DNA of 64,000 bases from Sphingopyxis sp. Root154. Its GTDB lineage: Bacteria > Pseudomonadota > Alphaproteobacteria > Sphingomonadales > Sphingomonadaceae. The stretch covers positions 854,725 to 918,724 of the forward strand of contig NZ_LMGI01000002.1 of assembly GCF_001427105.1 (NCBI RefSeq), written 5' to 3'. Made by a program: the position numbers and the translations under genes. The notes below the pieces were generated by a model. The model saw only the letters and a program-made list of their open reading frames with translations. It did no database searches and was not told the origin of the DNA. The first letter of the stretch is position 1, and every line of letters starts with the position of its first letter. This document shows positions 54,592-62,559 of the stretch, piece after piece.

Positions 54592-56628
54592 ATGACTAGT
54601 GCGAAAGGATCCTCTCCCATGGCGCTCGACGCGCTCGACACCGGCTTTGCACTCCGCCTCGGCGGGCAGACGATCCTGACGCATAGCGCGGGCGCGCCCT
54701 GTTTCTTTGTCGGGCGCGGCGTGCCGCATGTGCATTCGAAGCTCGGCCATTTCGACGTATCGCAGGAGGTGATCGAGCGGATCGGGCTGGGGCATGTCGA
54801 GCTCGCGGGCGACGTCGTGCGTTTTGCCGCGGCGCCGGGGGCAGCGTGGCTGCTTGAGGCGACGGTTTCGGGCGATGGCGACGATGCGGTGATCGAGCTG
54901 AGGGCGCGCGACCCGTCGCTCAACCGGCTGTGGCTGCGCGTTCCCGCTCACTCGGGCGAGCATGTGTGGGGCGGCGGCGAGCAATTCTCTTATTTCGACC
55001 TCCGCGGGCGGCATTTTCCTTTGTGGTCGAGCGAGCCCGGCGTCGGTCGCGATCCGGCATCGCCCTTGTTCCAGCAGGTCGAGGCGCACCGCAAGGGCGG
55101 CGGTGGCAGCTATGCGCACACCAACTATCCGCAGCCGACCTTCGTCAGCTCGCGGCGCTATGCGCTGCATGTCGACAGCTTCGCCTATGCGGCGTTCGAT
55201 TTCCGCAATGAAGATTTCCACGAGGTCGAGGTCTGGGAAATCCCGGCAAAGATCGAGCTGTGGGCGCGGCCGCATTTCACCGGCCTGGTATCGGCACTGT
55301 CGGACCGCTTCGGGCGCCAGCCGTCGCTGCCCGAATGGCTGCTCAGGGGCGCGGTGATCGGGCTGAAGGATGGCGACAAGAGCTTTGCGCGATTGAAGAC
55401 GTACGAGGATGCCGGGGTCGCGGTGTCGGGGTTGTGGTGCGAGGATTGGGTCGGGCTGCGCATCACCAGTTTCGGCAACCGGCTGTTCTGGGACTGGCAG
55501 TGGAATGCGGAGCGTTATCCAGAGCTGCCGGCGCGGATCGCCGAACTTCGCGAACGCGGCATTCGCTTCCTCGGCTATGTGAATCCTTATCTGGCGGTCG
55601 ACGGGCCGCTCTATGCCGAGGCTGCGGCAGAGGGTTTCATGGTGATGCACCCTGACAAGGACGAACCCTATATCATCGACTTTGGCGAGTTCGATTGCGG
55701 GCATGTCGACTTCACCAATCCCGACGCCGCCGGATGGTTCGCCGATACGATCATCGGCGAGAAGATGATCGATTTCGGGCTGTCGGGCTGGATGGCCGAC
55801 TTCGGCGAATATCTGCCCGTCAATGTGCGGCTGGCGAATGGCGAAAGCGGGATGACCGCGCACAATCGCTGGCCAGCCTTATGGGGCGAAGTGAACGCAA
55901 AGGGCATCGCGGGGCGCGGCCGGACGGGCGAGACGATGGTGTTCATGCGCTCGGGCGCGACCGGGGTGCAGGGGCACTCACCGATGCTGTGGGCGGGCGA
56001 CCAGGCGGTCGATTTCAGCCGCCACGACGGTATCGGCACAGTGATCTGCGCCGCGCTGTCGGCGGGGATGCTCGGCAACGCGCATCATCACAGCGACTGC
56101 GGCGGTTACACGAGCCTGTTCGACACCACGCGCGACACCGAACTCGCGATGCGCTGGGCCGAGATGTCGGCGTTCACGTCGATGATGCGCACGCATGAGG
56201 GCAATCGGCCGCGGCAGAATGTGCAATATGACGACGATCCGGAACTGCTCGCGCATTTTGCGAAGATGACGCGGATTTATGCGCATCTCGCGCCGTATAT
56301 CCGGCGGCTGTCGAGGGAGGCATCGGAGACGGGGCTGCCGGTGCAGCGGCCGTTGTTCCTGCATTTCGAGGACGACCCGGAAACCTATGCGATCCAGACG
56401 AGCTATCTGCTCGGGCCGGATTTGCTGGTGGCGCCGGTGATTGCGGCGGGTAAGAGCGAGTGGACGACGTACCTGCCCGCGGGGGCCGGGTGGGTGCATG
56501 TGTGGTCGGAGCAGACCTACGCAGGCGGCAGCGATGTGACGATCGCGGCGCCGTTCGGCGAACCGCCGGTGTTTTACCGCGCGGGATCGGCCGACGCGGC
56601 GCTGTTCGACGGGATTGTCGCGGCCTGA
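54592..56628 (+). CDS. GH31 sulfoquinovosidase (YihQ/SmoI-like)
   Basis: 678 residues with no signal peptide, so cytoplasmic. It aligns over its length with E. coli YihQ. The nucleophile is Asp403 (WMADFGEYLP) and the acid/base Asp470 (WAGDQ). The sulfonate-site residues at the YihQ Q262-Q288-R301-W304-Y508 positions are Lys259, Glu284, Arg297, Trp300 and Tyr506, that is K-E-R-W-Y, the variant described for the Agrobacterium enzyme. It would release sulfoquinovose from sulfoquinovosyl glycerol or related glycosides. The start at 54592 has GGGGAGGA seven bases before it, inside a hairpin. The alignment is from memory of YihQ. Confidence 0.92.
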   Translation: MTSAKGSSPMALDALDTGFALRLGGQTILTHSAGAPCFFVGRGVPHVHSKLGHFDVSQEVIERIGLGHVELAGDVVRFAAAPGAAWLLEATVSGDGDDAVIELRARDPSLNRLWLRVPAHSGEHVWGGGEQFSYFDLRGRHFPLWSSEPGVGRDPASPLFQQVEAHRKGGGGSYAHTNYPQPTFVSSRRYALHVDSFAYAAFDFRNEDFHEVEVWEIPAKIELWARPHFTGLVSALSDRFGRQPSLPEWLLRGAVIGLKDGDKSFARLKTYEDAGVAVSGLWCEDWVGLRITSFGNRLFWDWQWNAERYPELPARIAELRERGIRFLGYVNPYLAVDGPLYAEAAAEGFMVMHPDKDEPYIIDFGEFDCGHVDFTNPDAAGWFADTIIGEKMIDFGLSGWMADFGEYLPVNVRLANGESGMTAHNRWPALWGEVNAKGIAGRGRTGETMVFMRSGATGVQGHSPMLWAGDQAVDFSRHDGIGTVICAALSAGMLGNAHHHSDCGGYTSLFDTTRDTELAMRWAEMSAFTSMMRTHEGNRPRQNVQYDDDPELLAHFAKMTRIYAHLAPYIRRLSREASETGLPVQRPLFLHFEDDPETYAIQTSYLLGPDLLVAPVIAAGKSEWTTYLPAGAGWVHVWSEQTYAGGSDVTIAAPFGEPPVFYRAGSADAALFDGIVAA

Positions 56629-56663
56629 AACCCCACCTAGGAACAGGGCGAGGAGATCGCCCG

Positions 56664-57830
56664 TTGAGTATCGCCACCATTGCCCTGCCCCGCATCTTCC
56701 GCATAGGTGGCGGCGCGTCGAAAGAACTGCCCGAGGTGCTGGCCGCGCTGGGCTTGGCGCGGCCATTGATCGTCACCGATACCTATCTGGTAAGCAGCGG
56801 ACGCGTGGCCGAATTGACCGAAGGGCTGGCGGCGGCGGGGATCGCGGCGCGCGTGTTCCCCGATACGGTGCCCGACCCGACGGTCGCATCGGTCGATGCG
56901 GGGGTTTCGTATCTGCTGAAGGGCGATCACGACTGCGTCGTCGGCTTCGGCGGTGGCAGTCCGCTCGATAGCGCGAAGGCGATTGCGCTGCTCGGCAAGT
57001 TCGGCGGGGCGATGGCCGATTACAAGGCGCCGCATGTGCAGGACGCGCCGGGGCTGCCGGTGATCGCGATCCCGACGACCGCGGGCACGGGGTCGGACGC
57101 GACGCGCTTTACGATCATCACCGACGAGGCGACCGACGAGAAGATGCTATGCCCGGGGCTCGCCTATCTGCCGATCGCGGCGCTGGTCGATTATGCGCTG
57201 ACCTTTACCAAGCCGGTGCGGCTGACCGCCGATACGGGGATCGATTCGCTCACGCACGCGATCGAGGCCTATGTGTCGAAGCGGGCGAACCCGTTCAGCG
57301 ACGGCATGGCCTTGCTCGCGATGCGCGCGATCGCACCCAATTTGCGGCGGGTGTGCAGCGACCCGATGGACGCCGCGGCGCGCGAGGCGATGATGCTGGG
57401 CGCAACGCAGGCGGGGATCGCCTTTTCGAACAGCTCGGTCGCGCTGGTACACGGGATGAGCCGGCCGATCGGCGCCCATTTCCATGTGCCGCACGGGCTG
57501 TCGAACGCGATGCTGCTGCCCGCGGTGACGGCATGGTCGGCGCCCGCGGCGCTGCACCGCTATGGTGATTGCGCGCGCGCGATGGGGGTGGCGGACGACC
57601 GCGAGGGCGACCAGTCGGCGGTAGCGCGGTTGCTGGACGAACTGGCGGCGCTCAACCGGGAACTGGAAGTGCCTGGGCCGGCGGCGTGGGGGATTGATGC
57701 GGCGCGCTGGGACGCGCTGGTGCCGACGATGTGCGCGCAGGCGGAGGCGTCGGGGTCGCCCGCGAATAATCCGCGGGTGCCCGATGCCGAGGAGATGGCG
57801 ATGCTCTATGCGCAGGTTTGGGCGGGATAA
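56664..57830 (+). CDS. Iron-containing (type III) alcohol dehydrogenase
   Basis: 388 residues from a TTG start with AGGAG eight bases before; the longer upstream frame is inside the GH31 gene. Motifs are the nucleotide-binding FGGGSPLDSAKAIAL near 93, TTAGTGSDAT, the metal ligands in DTGIDSLTHAIEAY and the His pair in ALVHGMSRPIGAHFHVPHG. It follows the sulfoquinovosidase by 35 bp, so it is in its operon. A role reducing 6-oxoglucose or oxidising the released glycerol is possible; an aldo/keto reductase for the first job is also nearby. The substrate is uncertain. Confidence 0.9.
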   Translation: MSIATIALPRIFRIGGGASKELPEVLAALGLARPLIVTDTYLVSSGRVAELTEGLAAAGIAARVFPDTVPDPTVASVDAGVSYLLKGDHDCVVGFGGGSPLDSAKAIALLGKFGGAMADYKAPHVQDAPGLPVIAIPTTAGTGSDATRFTIITDEATDEKMLCPGLAYLPIAALVDYALTFTKPVRLTADTGIDSLTHAIEAYVSKRANPFSDGMALLAMRAIAPNLRRVCSDPMDAAAREAMMLGATQAGIAFSNSSVALVHGMSRPIGAHFHVPHGLSNAMLLPAVTAWSAPAALHRYGDCARAMGVADDREGDQSAVARLLDELAALNRELEVPGPAAWGIDAARWDALVPTMCAQAEASGSPANNPRVPDAEEMAMLYAQVWAG

Positions 57831-57936
57831 AATCTTTTGTTCATCGACAGGTAAGCTGCGTCCTGCTTAAGCGCGCTCGCCCCGTCCCCTTCTCTCCTAC
57901 GTCTCAAACGTGGGGGCGGGGTATCCTCCCCGCCAT

Positions 57937-58018
57937 CGTCATCCCGGACTTGACCCGGGATCCATGACTTCGAGGGTGGCGCTTGCCTTCGTGGACCCGG
58001 ATCAAGTCCGGGGTGACG
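57937..58018. repeat. Palindromic REP-like element, copy 2
   Basis: CGTCATCCCGGACTTGACCC at the left is mirrored by GGATCAAGTCCGGGGTGACG at the right, with about 36 bp between. It is a second copy of the 51695 element and sits between the convergent alcohol dehydrogenase and monooxygenase genes. Confidence 0.9.
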
Positions 58019-58023
58019 AATAT

Positions 58024-59091
58024 TTAGAGTTCGAGCGCCCCGTGCTTCATCTTCGGCAGCACATGGCGCGCGAAGAGGTCGGCCTCGGCGGCGTGCGGAT
58101 AGCCCGAGAGGATGAAGGCTTCGATGCCCATGTCCTGATAGCGGTTCAACTTCGCGAGTACCTGGTCGGGGTCGCCGACGATCGCGGCGCCGCAGCCCGA
58201 GCGGGCGCGGCCGACGCCGGTCCAGAGATTGTCCTCGACATAGCCGTCGTCGGAGGCGGCTTCGCGCAAGGCGACCTGTGCGTTCACGCCGAACGACTGC
58301 GAGTCGAGCGACTTGGCCTTGATCTCGGCGCCTTTCGCGGCGTCGAGTTTCGAGAGCAGGCGGTCGGCGGCGGTGCGCGCTTCGCTTTCGGTATCGCGGA
58401 CGATCATGTGCGCGCGGTAGCCGAATTTGAGGGTGCGACCGTAAGCGGCGGCGCGCTTGGTCATGTCGGCGATGATCTCTTTCACCACCTCCTCGCGGTC
58501 GGGCCACATCAGGAAGACGTCGCAGCCCTTGGCGGCGGCGTCGCGCGCGGCCGGAGACAGCCCGCCGAAATAGAGCGGCGGCGCCTTGCCCGAGACCGTG
58601 CCGACGCGTGCGGGGGCGACCTGCAGCTTCCAGAACTCGCCGTCATGGTCGAGCGCCTCGCCATTGAGCAGCGTCTTCAAAATATGCATCGCCTCGACCG
58701 TGCGGCGATAGCGCGGTTCGGAGTCCATCGTCTCGCCGGGCATGTCGGAGGAGATGATGTTGACCGTCAGGCGGCCGCCGAGAATCTGGTCGATCGTCGC
58801 GATCTGGCGCGCGAGCTGCGGCGGCCAGCTTTCGCCGATCCGCACCGCCATCAGGAGGCGGATATTCTTCACCATCGTCGCGATCGCCGCGGCGAAAGCG
58901 GTGGTGTCGATGCCGAGCGCATAGCCCGAGGGGAGCAGGATATTGTCGAAGCCGAGGGTGTCCGCCTGCACCACGATATCGCGGCAATGCTCCCAGCTCG
59001 ATTCGAGCATCGGGTCGGGAACACCGAGAAATTCATAGTCGTCGTCGCAGAGCGCCGAAAACCAGCTGACTTCGCACGACGGGTCGGTCAT
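58024..59091 (-). CDS. LLM-class FMN-dependent sulfonate monooxygenase (SsuD/SmoC-like)
   Basis: 355 residues from the ATG at 59091 that overlaps the AKR stop (ATGA). It is a bacterial-luciferase-like TIM barrel. The residues at Arg226 and His228 (GYRAHMIVR), Arg297 (VGRARSGCG) and Tyr331 (ILSGYPHAAEA) fall at the same numbers as in E. coli SsuD. SsuD-type enzymes use reduced FMN and O2 to split C-S bonds; in the Agrobacterium pathway SmoC turns sulfoquinovose into 6-oxoglucose and sulfite. The coupled aldo/keto reductase gene fits that. A flavin reductase is not adjacent; the SsuE-like gene at 48231 may supply FMNH2. Confidence 0.9.
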   Translation of the reverse strand: MTDPSCEVSWFSALCDDDYEFLGVPDPMLESSWEHCRDIVVQADTLGFDNILLPSGYALGIDTTAFAAAIATMVKNIRLLMAVRIGESWPPQLARQIATIDQILGGRLTVNIISSDMPGETMDSEPRYRRTVEAMHILKTLLNGEALDHDGEFWKLQVAPARVGTVSGKAPPLYFGGLSPAARDAAAKGCDVFLMWPDREEVVKEIIADMTKRAAAYGRTLKFGYRAHMIVRDTESEARTAADRLLSKLDAAKGAEIKAKSLDSQSFGVNAQVALREAASDDGYVEDNLWTGVGRARSGCGAAIVGDPDQVLAKLNRYQDMGIEAFILSGYPHAAEADLFARHVLPKMKHGALEL

Positions 59092-59990
59092 GGCAGATTC
59101 TCCCCCATCGATACCTGCAGCACCGCATACCATTCGGCGCGCGTCCAGCGCGGGACGAAGGCCTGCGGAATTTCCTTGATGCGATCGACGTTCTGCGTGC
59201 CGACGATCGGGATCGGGCGCGCCGGATGCGCCATCACCCAGCTGCAGGTCGCAGCGGCGCGCGAGACGCCATATTCGGCGGCCTTGGCGTCGAGCAGTCC
59301 GGCGACTGCTTGGCTGCGCTCGTCGGCCGGATCGCCGAGCCGGCCGCCACCGAGCGGTGACCAGGCGAGGAAGCGCATGCCCTCCGCCATCGACTGGTCG
59401 AAGATGCCGTCGAACAGCGGAGCGAGGTGGAGCGGCGAAAATTCGCTCTGATGGCTGACCACCGGAACGGCGAGGAATTTGGCGAGCGCAGCGGTCTGGG
59501 CGGGCGTGAAGTTCGACACGCCGATCGCGCCGATCTTGCCCGCACGGTGCGCGTCCTCGAGCGTCCGTGCGATTTCCTGCGGGTGGGTGAGCAGGTCGGG
59601 GCGGTGGATCTGCCACAGTTCGACATGGTCGGTGCGCAGGCGTTTCAGCGAAATGTCGATCGCCGAGGTGAGATAGGCCGCGCTGCTGTCATAGGGCACG
59701 CCGAGAATGATGCCGCCCTTGGTCGCGAGCACCATCCTGTCGCGCAAGGCGGGGGCTTCGGCAAAGACGTCGCCGAGCAGCGCCTCAGCCGAGCCGAAGC
59801 CGCCCGGCGTATCGCAGCCGTAGATGTCGGCGGTGTCGAACAGCGTGACGCCGGCCTCGAACGCCGCATCGATGCGCGCGCGCGCGGTCGCAACGTCGAC
59901 ACCGGCGAAGCGCCACATGCCCCAGGCGACGGGAGAAACTTCATGACCGGCGAGGGTCACATTGGCGGGAGCGGGAAGAAAATCTGACAT
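59088..59990 (-). CDS. Aldo/keto reductase (SmoB-like candidate)
   Basis: 300 residues from the ATG at 59990; two further in-frame ATGs upstream are possible. The catalytic tetrad is visible: Asp and Tyr in FDTADIYG, Lys in LATKGG and His in LWQIHRPD. The C-terminal NVDRI motif is for NADP(H). In sulfoquinovose catabolism by the monooxygenase route, SmoB, an aldo/keto reductase, reduces 6-oxoglucose to glucose. The 4-base overlap with the monooxygenase gene makes it the natural partner here. Confidence 0.86.
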   Translation of the reverse strand: MSDFLPAPANVTLAGHEVSPVAWGMWRFAGVDVATARARIDAAFEAGVTLFDTADIYGCDTPGGFGSAEALLGDVFAEAPALRDRMVLATKGGIILGVPYDSSAAYLTSAIDISLKRLRTDHVELWQIHRPDLLTHPQEIARTLEDAHRAGKIGAIGVSNFTPAQTAALAKFLAVPVVSHQSEFSPLHLAPLFDGIFDQSMAEGMRFLAWSPLGGGRLGDPADERSQAVAGLLDAKAAEYGVSRAAATCSWVMAHPARPIPIVGTQNVDRIKEIPQAFVPRWTRAEWYAVLQVSMGENLP

Positions 59991-60048
59991 CGCTGTCATA
60001 TACTCCATAATCGGTCGGGTGGAAAGCGGCTTCGTTGTGACTGGCTAT

Positions 60049-61302
60049 TCAGTGCGCGAGCACCGGAGCGGCCTCGCCATCCTCCTCCTCGTCGACCGCG
60101 ACGATGCGCGGCAGGATGAGGTGGATTGCGGCGAGCGCGAGGAGATAGGTGACGGCGCAGACGAGGAACATCGGGAGATAGCCCCTGCCCGTGTCGAGCG
60201 ACCAGCCCGCGAACTCGATCATCGCCATGCCCGAGAGGTTGCCGGCAAAGGCGCCGATCCCGATCGCCGAGCCGACGATGCGCGCGGGGAAGACGTCGGT
60301 GGTAAGGCCGAAGAGGTTGGTCGAGAAGCCCTGGTGCGCGAAGAGCGCGAGGCCGAGAATCATCGCGGCGGTCCATGCGCTGTCGACGCCGACGAGCAAG
60401 GGCACGGGCAGGATGAGCAGCGCGTAGATGAGCATCGTCGTCTTGCGCGCCGCGTTGACGGTCCAGCCGCGACGACCCATCAGGTAGGAAGGCAGATAGC
60501 CGCCCGTGATACCGCCAAGCGCGGCCATGAAATAGACGAAGGCGACGGGAAGCCCGAGCGTGCCCTGCGTCAGTCCGAAGACGCGGTGGAACAGATCAGG
60601 CATGAAGAAAAGCAGGAACCACCAGACCTGGTCGGTGAGCGCTTTCCCCAGGATCACCGCCCATTGGCGGCGGTCGCGAAGCAGGCTGCTCCACGCGATC
60701 TTCGGCGCCGCGGCGTCGCGTGCGGCGTTCGGCTGTTCCGGAATGCGGACGGCAAGCCAGACGACGACCCAGACGAGCCCGAGCCCGCCGGCGATCAGGA
60801 AGGTCGCCTGCCACCCCCACATCAGCGCCATCAAGGGGATGAGCAAAGGCGTCAGGATCGCGCCGACATTCGGCGCGATACCGCCAAGGCCGAGGACGAA
60901 ACTTCGCTCCTTGGCGTTGAAGTAAGTCGCAGCGGTCTTGACCGCGGCGGGGGTGCCGATCGATTCGGCCGCGCCGAGCACCGCGCGCGACGCGATAAAA
61001 CCCGATACGGTCGAGGCGAAGGCATGCGCCATGCCCGCAAGGCTCCACACCCCGACGCCGATCGCAAAGCCCCAGCGGAGGCCAACCTTGTCGATAAACC
61101 AGCCGGTGCCGAGGAAGGCGAGCGCGGCGGCGAACTGGAAGGCCGAAGCCATGTGGCTGTAATCGCGGTCGGTCCAGTCGAACTCGAGCTGGAGCGTCGG
61201 CTTGAGCAGCGCGAGGATCTGGCGGTCGACATAGTTGAGGACGATCGCGATGAAGACGAGCCCCACCACGAGCCAGCGGCGTCTGTCGGCGATTTGCGCC
61301 AC
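60049..61302 (-). CDS. MFS transporter of the sulfoquinovose-type locus
   Basis: 417 residues from a GTG with GGAGAG eight bases upstream. Twelve predicted helices; the ACS-type opening NYVDRQILALLKPTLQLEFDW and the GAAESIGTPAAVKTAATYF segment near 130 place it with sugar-acid/anion symporters. It would carry the sulfonated glycoside or sulfoquinovose across the inner membrane, since the GH31 enzyme is cytoplasmic. It is the first gene of the MFS-AKR-monooxygenase operon, with a LacI-type operator upstream. Confidence 0.9.
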   Translation of the reverse strand: MAQIADRRRWLVVGLVFIAIVLNYVDRQILALLKPTLQLEFDWTDRDYSHMASAFQFAAALAFLGTGWFIDKVGLRWGFAIGVGVWSLAGMAHAFASTVSGFIASRAVLGAAESIGTPAAVKTAATYFNAKERSFVLGLGGIAPNVGAILTPLLIPLMALMWGWQATFLIAGGLGLVWVVVWLAVRIPEQPNAARDAAAPKIAWSSLLRDRRQWAVILGKALTDQVWWFLLFFMPDLFHRVFGLTQGTLGLPVAFVYFMAALGGITGGYLPSYLMGRRGWTVNAARKTTMLIYALLILPVPLLVGVDSAWTAAMILGLALFAHQGFSTNLFGLTTDVFPARIVGSAIGIGAFAGNLSGMAMIEFAGWSLDTGRGYLPMFLVCAVTYLLALAAIHLILPRIVAVDEEEDGEAAPVLAH

Positions 61303-61336
61303 TGTCGTCTCTCCGAATCTATCTGCCTAACGATAA

Positions 61337-61349
61337 GATAACGTTGTCA
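61337..61349. promoter_or_regulatory. Candidate LacI-family operator
   Basis: GATAACGTTGTCA is centred on the CG step of a palindromic AACGTT, the form of many LacI-family operators. It lies 35 bp before the MFS GTG start, within the 95-bp gap after the LacI gene. It is a single site, read by eye. Confidence 0.6.
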
Positions 61350-61397
61350 TACGCGAGGACAAGGAGTTTCTTCGGCATTGCGAGCGAAGCAATGACG

Positions 61398-62402
61398 TTA
61401 AGTGCGCGGTGGCGCCGTCGAGCCGCGCACGACCAGCTTGTGCGGAAGCTGGCGTCGCTCAATCGTCTCGCCGAATTCGAGCAGCAGGTCGGCGGCGGCG
61501 TAGCCGAGGTCGCGGATCGGCTGGTGGATTGTGGTCAGCGAAGGCCAGACGACTTGCGCGAGGTCGGTGTCGTCGAAGCCCGCGACCGACAGCTGGTCGG
61601 GCACCGCGACGCCCAGCCGGTGCGCCGCCGCGAGCACGCCCGCGGCCATATCGTCGCTGCTCGCGAAGATCGCGGTCGGCGGTTGGTCGAGCGTCAGCAG
61701 CGCTTCGGCAGCGGCGGTCCCCGACTGGAAATCGAACTGGCCCGGAAAGACCAGCGCCGCATCAAAGCCGATGCCCGCGCGCTGGAGCGCCTGCCGATAG
61801 CCGGTCAGCCGCTGGCCGCTCGCGAAATAATTGCCGTGCCCGGTGACGAAGCCGATACGCCGATGCCCGAGCGAAATCAGATAGGCGGTCATATCGTCGG
61901 CCGCCTGCACATTGTCGATGTAAACCGCTGATGTCGCGGTCAGATCGGTGCCCGGCTGAACGCGGACGACGGGGATCTTACGGCGGAACAATTCGGCGAG
62001 CGCGGTGCCGACGTCGGTCACCGGCGGGGTCATGATGAAGCCGTCGAGCTGCGCCTGATCGATCAGCGCGCCGATGTCGTCAACGAGGCCCGGCGAGTTG
62101 ATGTCGCACGGCTGGACGATCATGCGAAAGTCCGCCTCGCGGCAGCGCTGCCCGACCCCCGCCTGCATGTTGAAGATATAATAGGGGCTGGGGTTGTCGT
62201 GAATCAGCCCGATCTGGAACGAACGGCGCCCCGCGAGGGTTCGCGCCGCCTGGCTCGGGTGATAGTTGAGGCGCGCGACCGCCTCCTCGACCTTTTGCCG
62301 CATGTCGTCGCTGACATAGCGTTCCTTGTTGAGCACGCGCGATACCGTCTTGATCGACACGCCGGCGACGCGCGAGACGTCCTTGATCGTCGCCCGGGTC
62401 AT
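61398..62402 (-). CDS. LacI-family transcriptional repressor
   Basis: 334 residues from the ATG at 62402; longer frames upstream are not needed. The DNA-binding domain ATIKDVSRVAGVSIKTVSRVLN is at the very start, the hinge YHPSQAARTLAGRRS follows and a periplasmic-binding-type effector domain (about 60-330) completes it. It lies between the MFS operon and the divergent exporter gene and probably represses both. The effector is presumably sulfoquinovose or a glycoside of it. Confidence 0.94.
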   Translation of the reverse strand: MTRATIKDVSRVAGVSIKTVSRVLNKERYVSDDMRQKVEEAVARLNYHPSQAARTLAGRRSFQIGLIHDNPSPYYIFNMQAGVGQRCREADFRMIVQPCDINSPGLVDDIGALIDQAQLDGFIMTPPVTDVGTALAELFRRKIPVVRVQPGTDLTATSAVYIDNVQAADDMTAYLISLGHRRIGFVTGHGNYFASGQRLTGYRQALQRAGIGFDAALVFPGQFDFQSGTAAAEALLTLDQPPTAIFASSDDMAAGVLAAAHRLGVAVPDQLSVAGFDDTDLAQVVWPSLTTIHQPIRDLGYAAADLLLEFGETIERRQLPHKLVVRGSTAPPRT

Positions 62403-62559
62403 GCGTGCCTTCGCTCCGTCTCCGGCTGGCAAATCCTCGTCACGGCTGCGCATCTCCCGTTCGGCCCGTTGACCATCGCTGTCTGCATTGGCGCGTCGCG
62501 TCGCGCACCGCAAGAGAAGCCTTGCGCGTGCGGCCGGGTTAGAGATATGGCGCGATCTT

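Noticed and set aside
57880..57930. GC-rich inverted sequence after the alcohol dehydrogenase gene as a terminator
   Set aside because: The pairing is imperfect and no T-run follows; the REP-like element next to it explains most of the structure.
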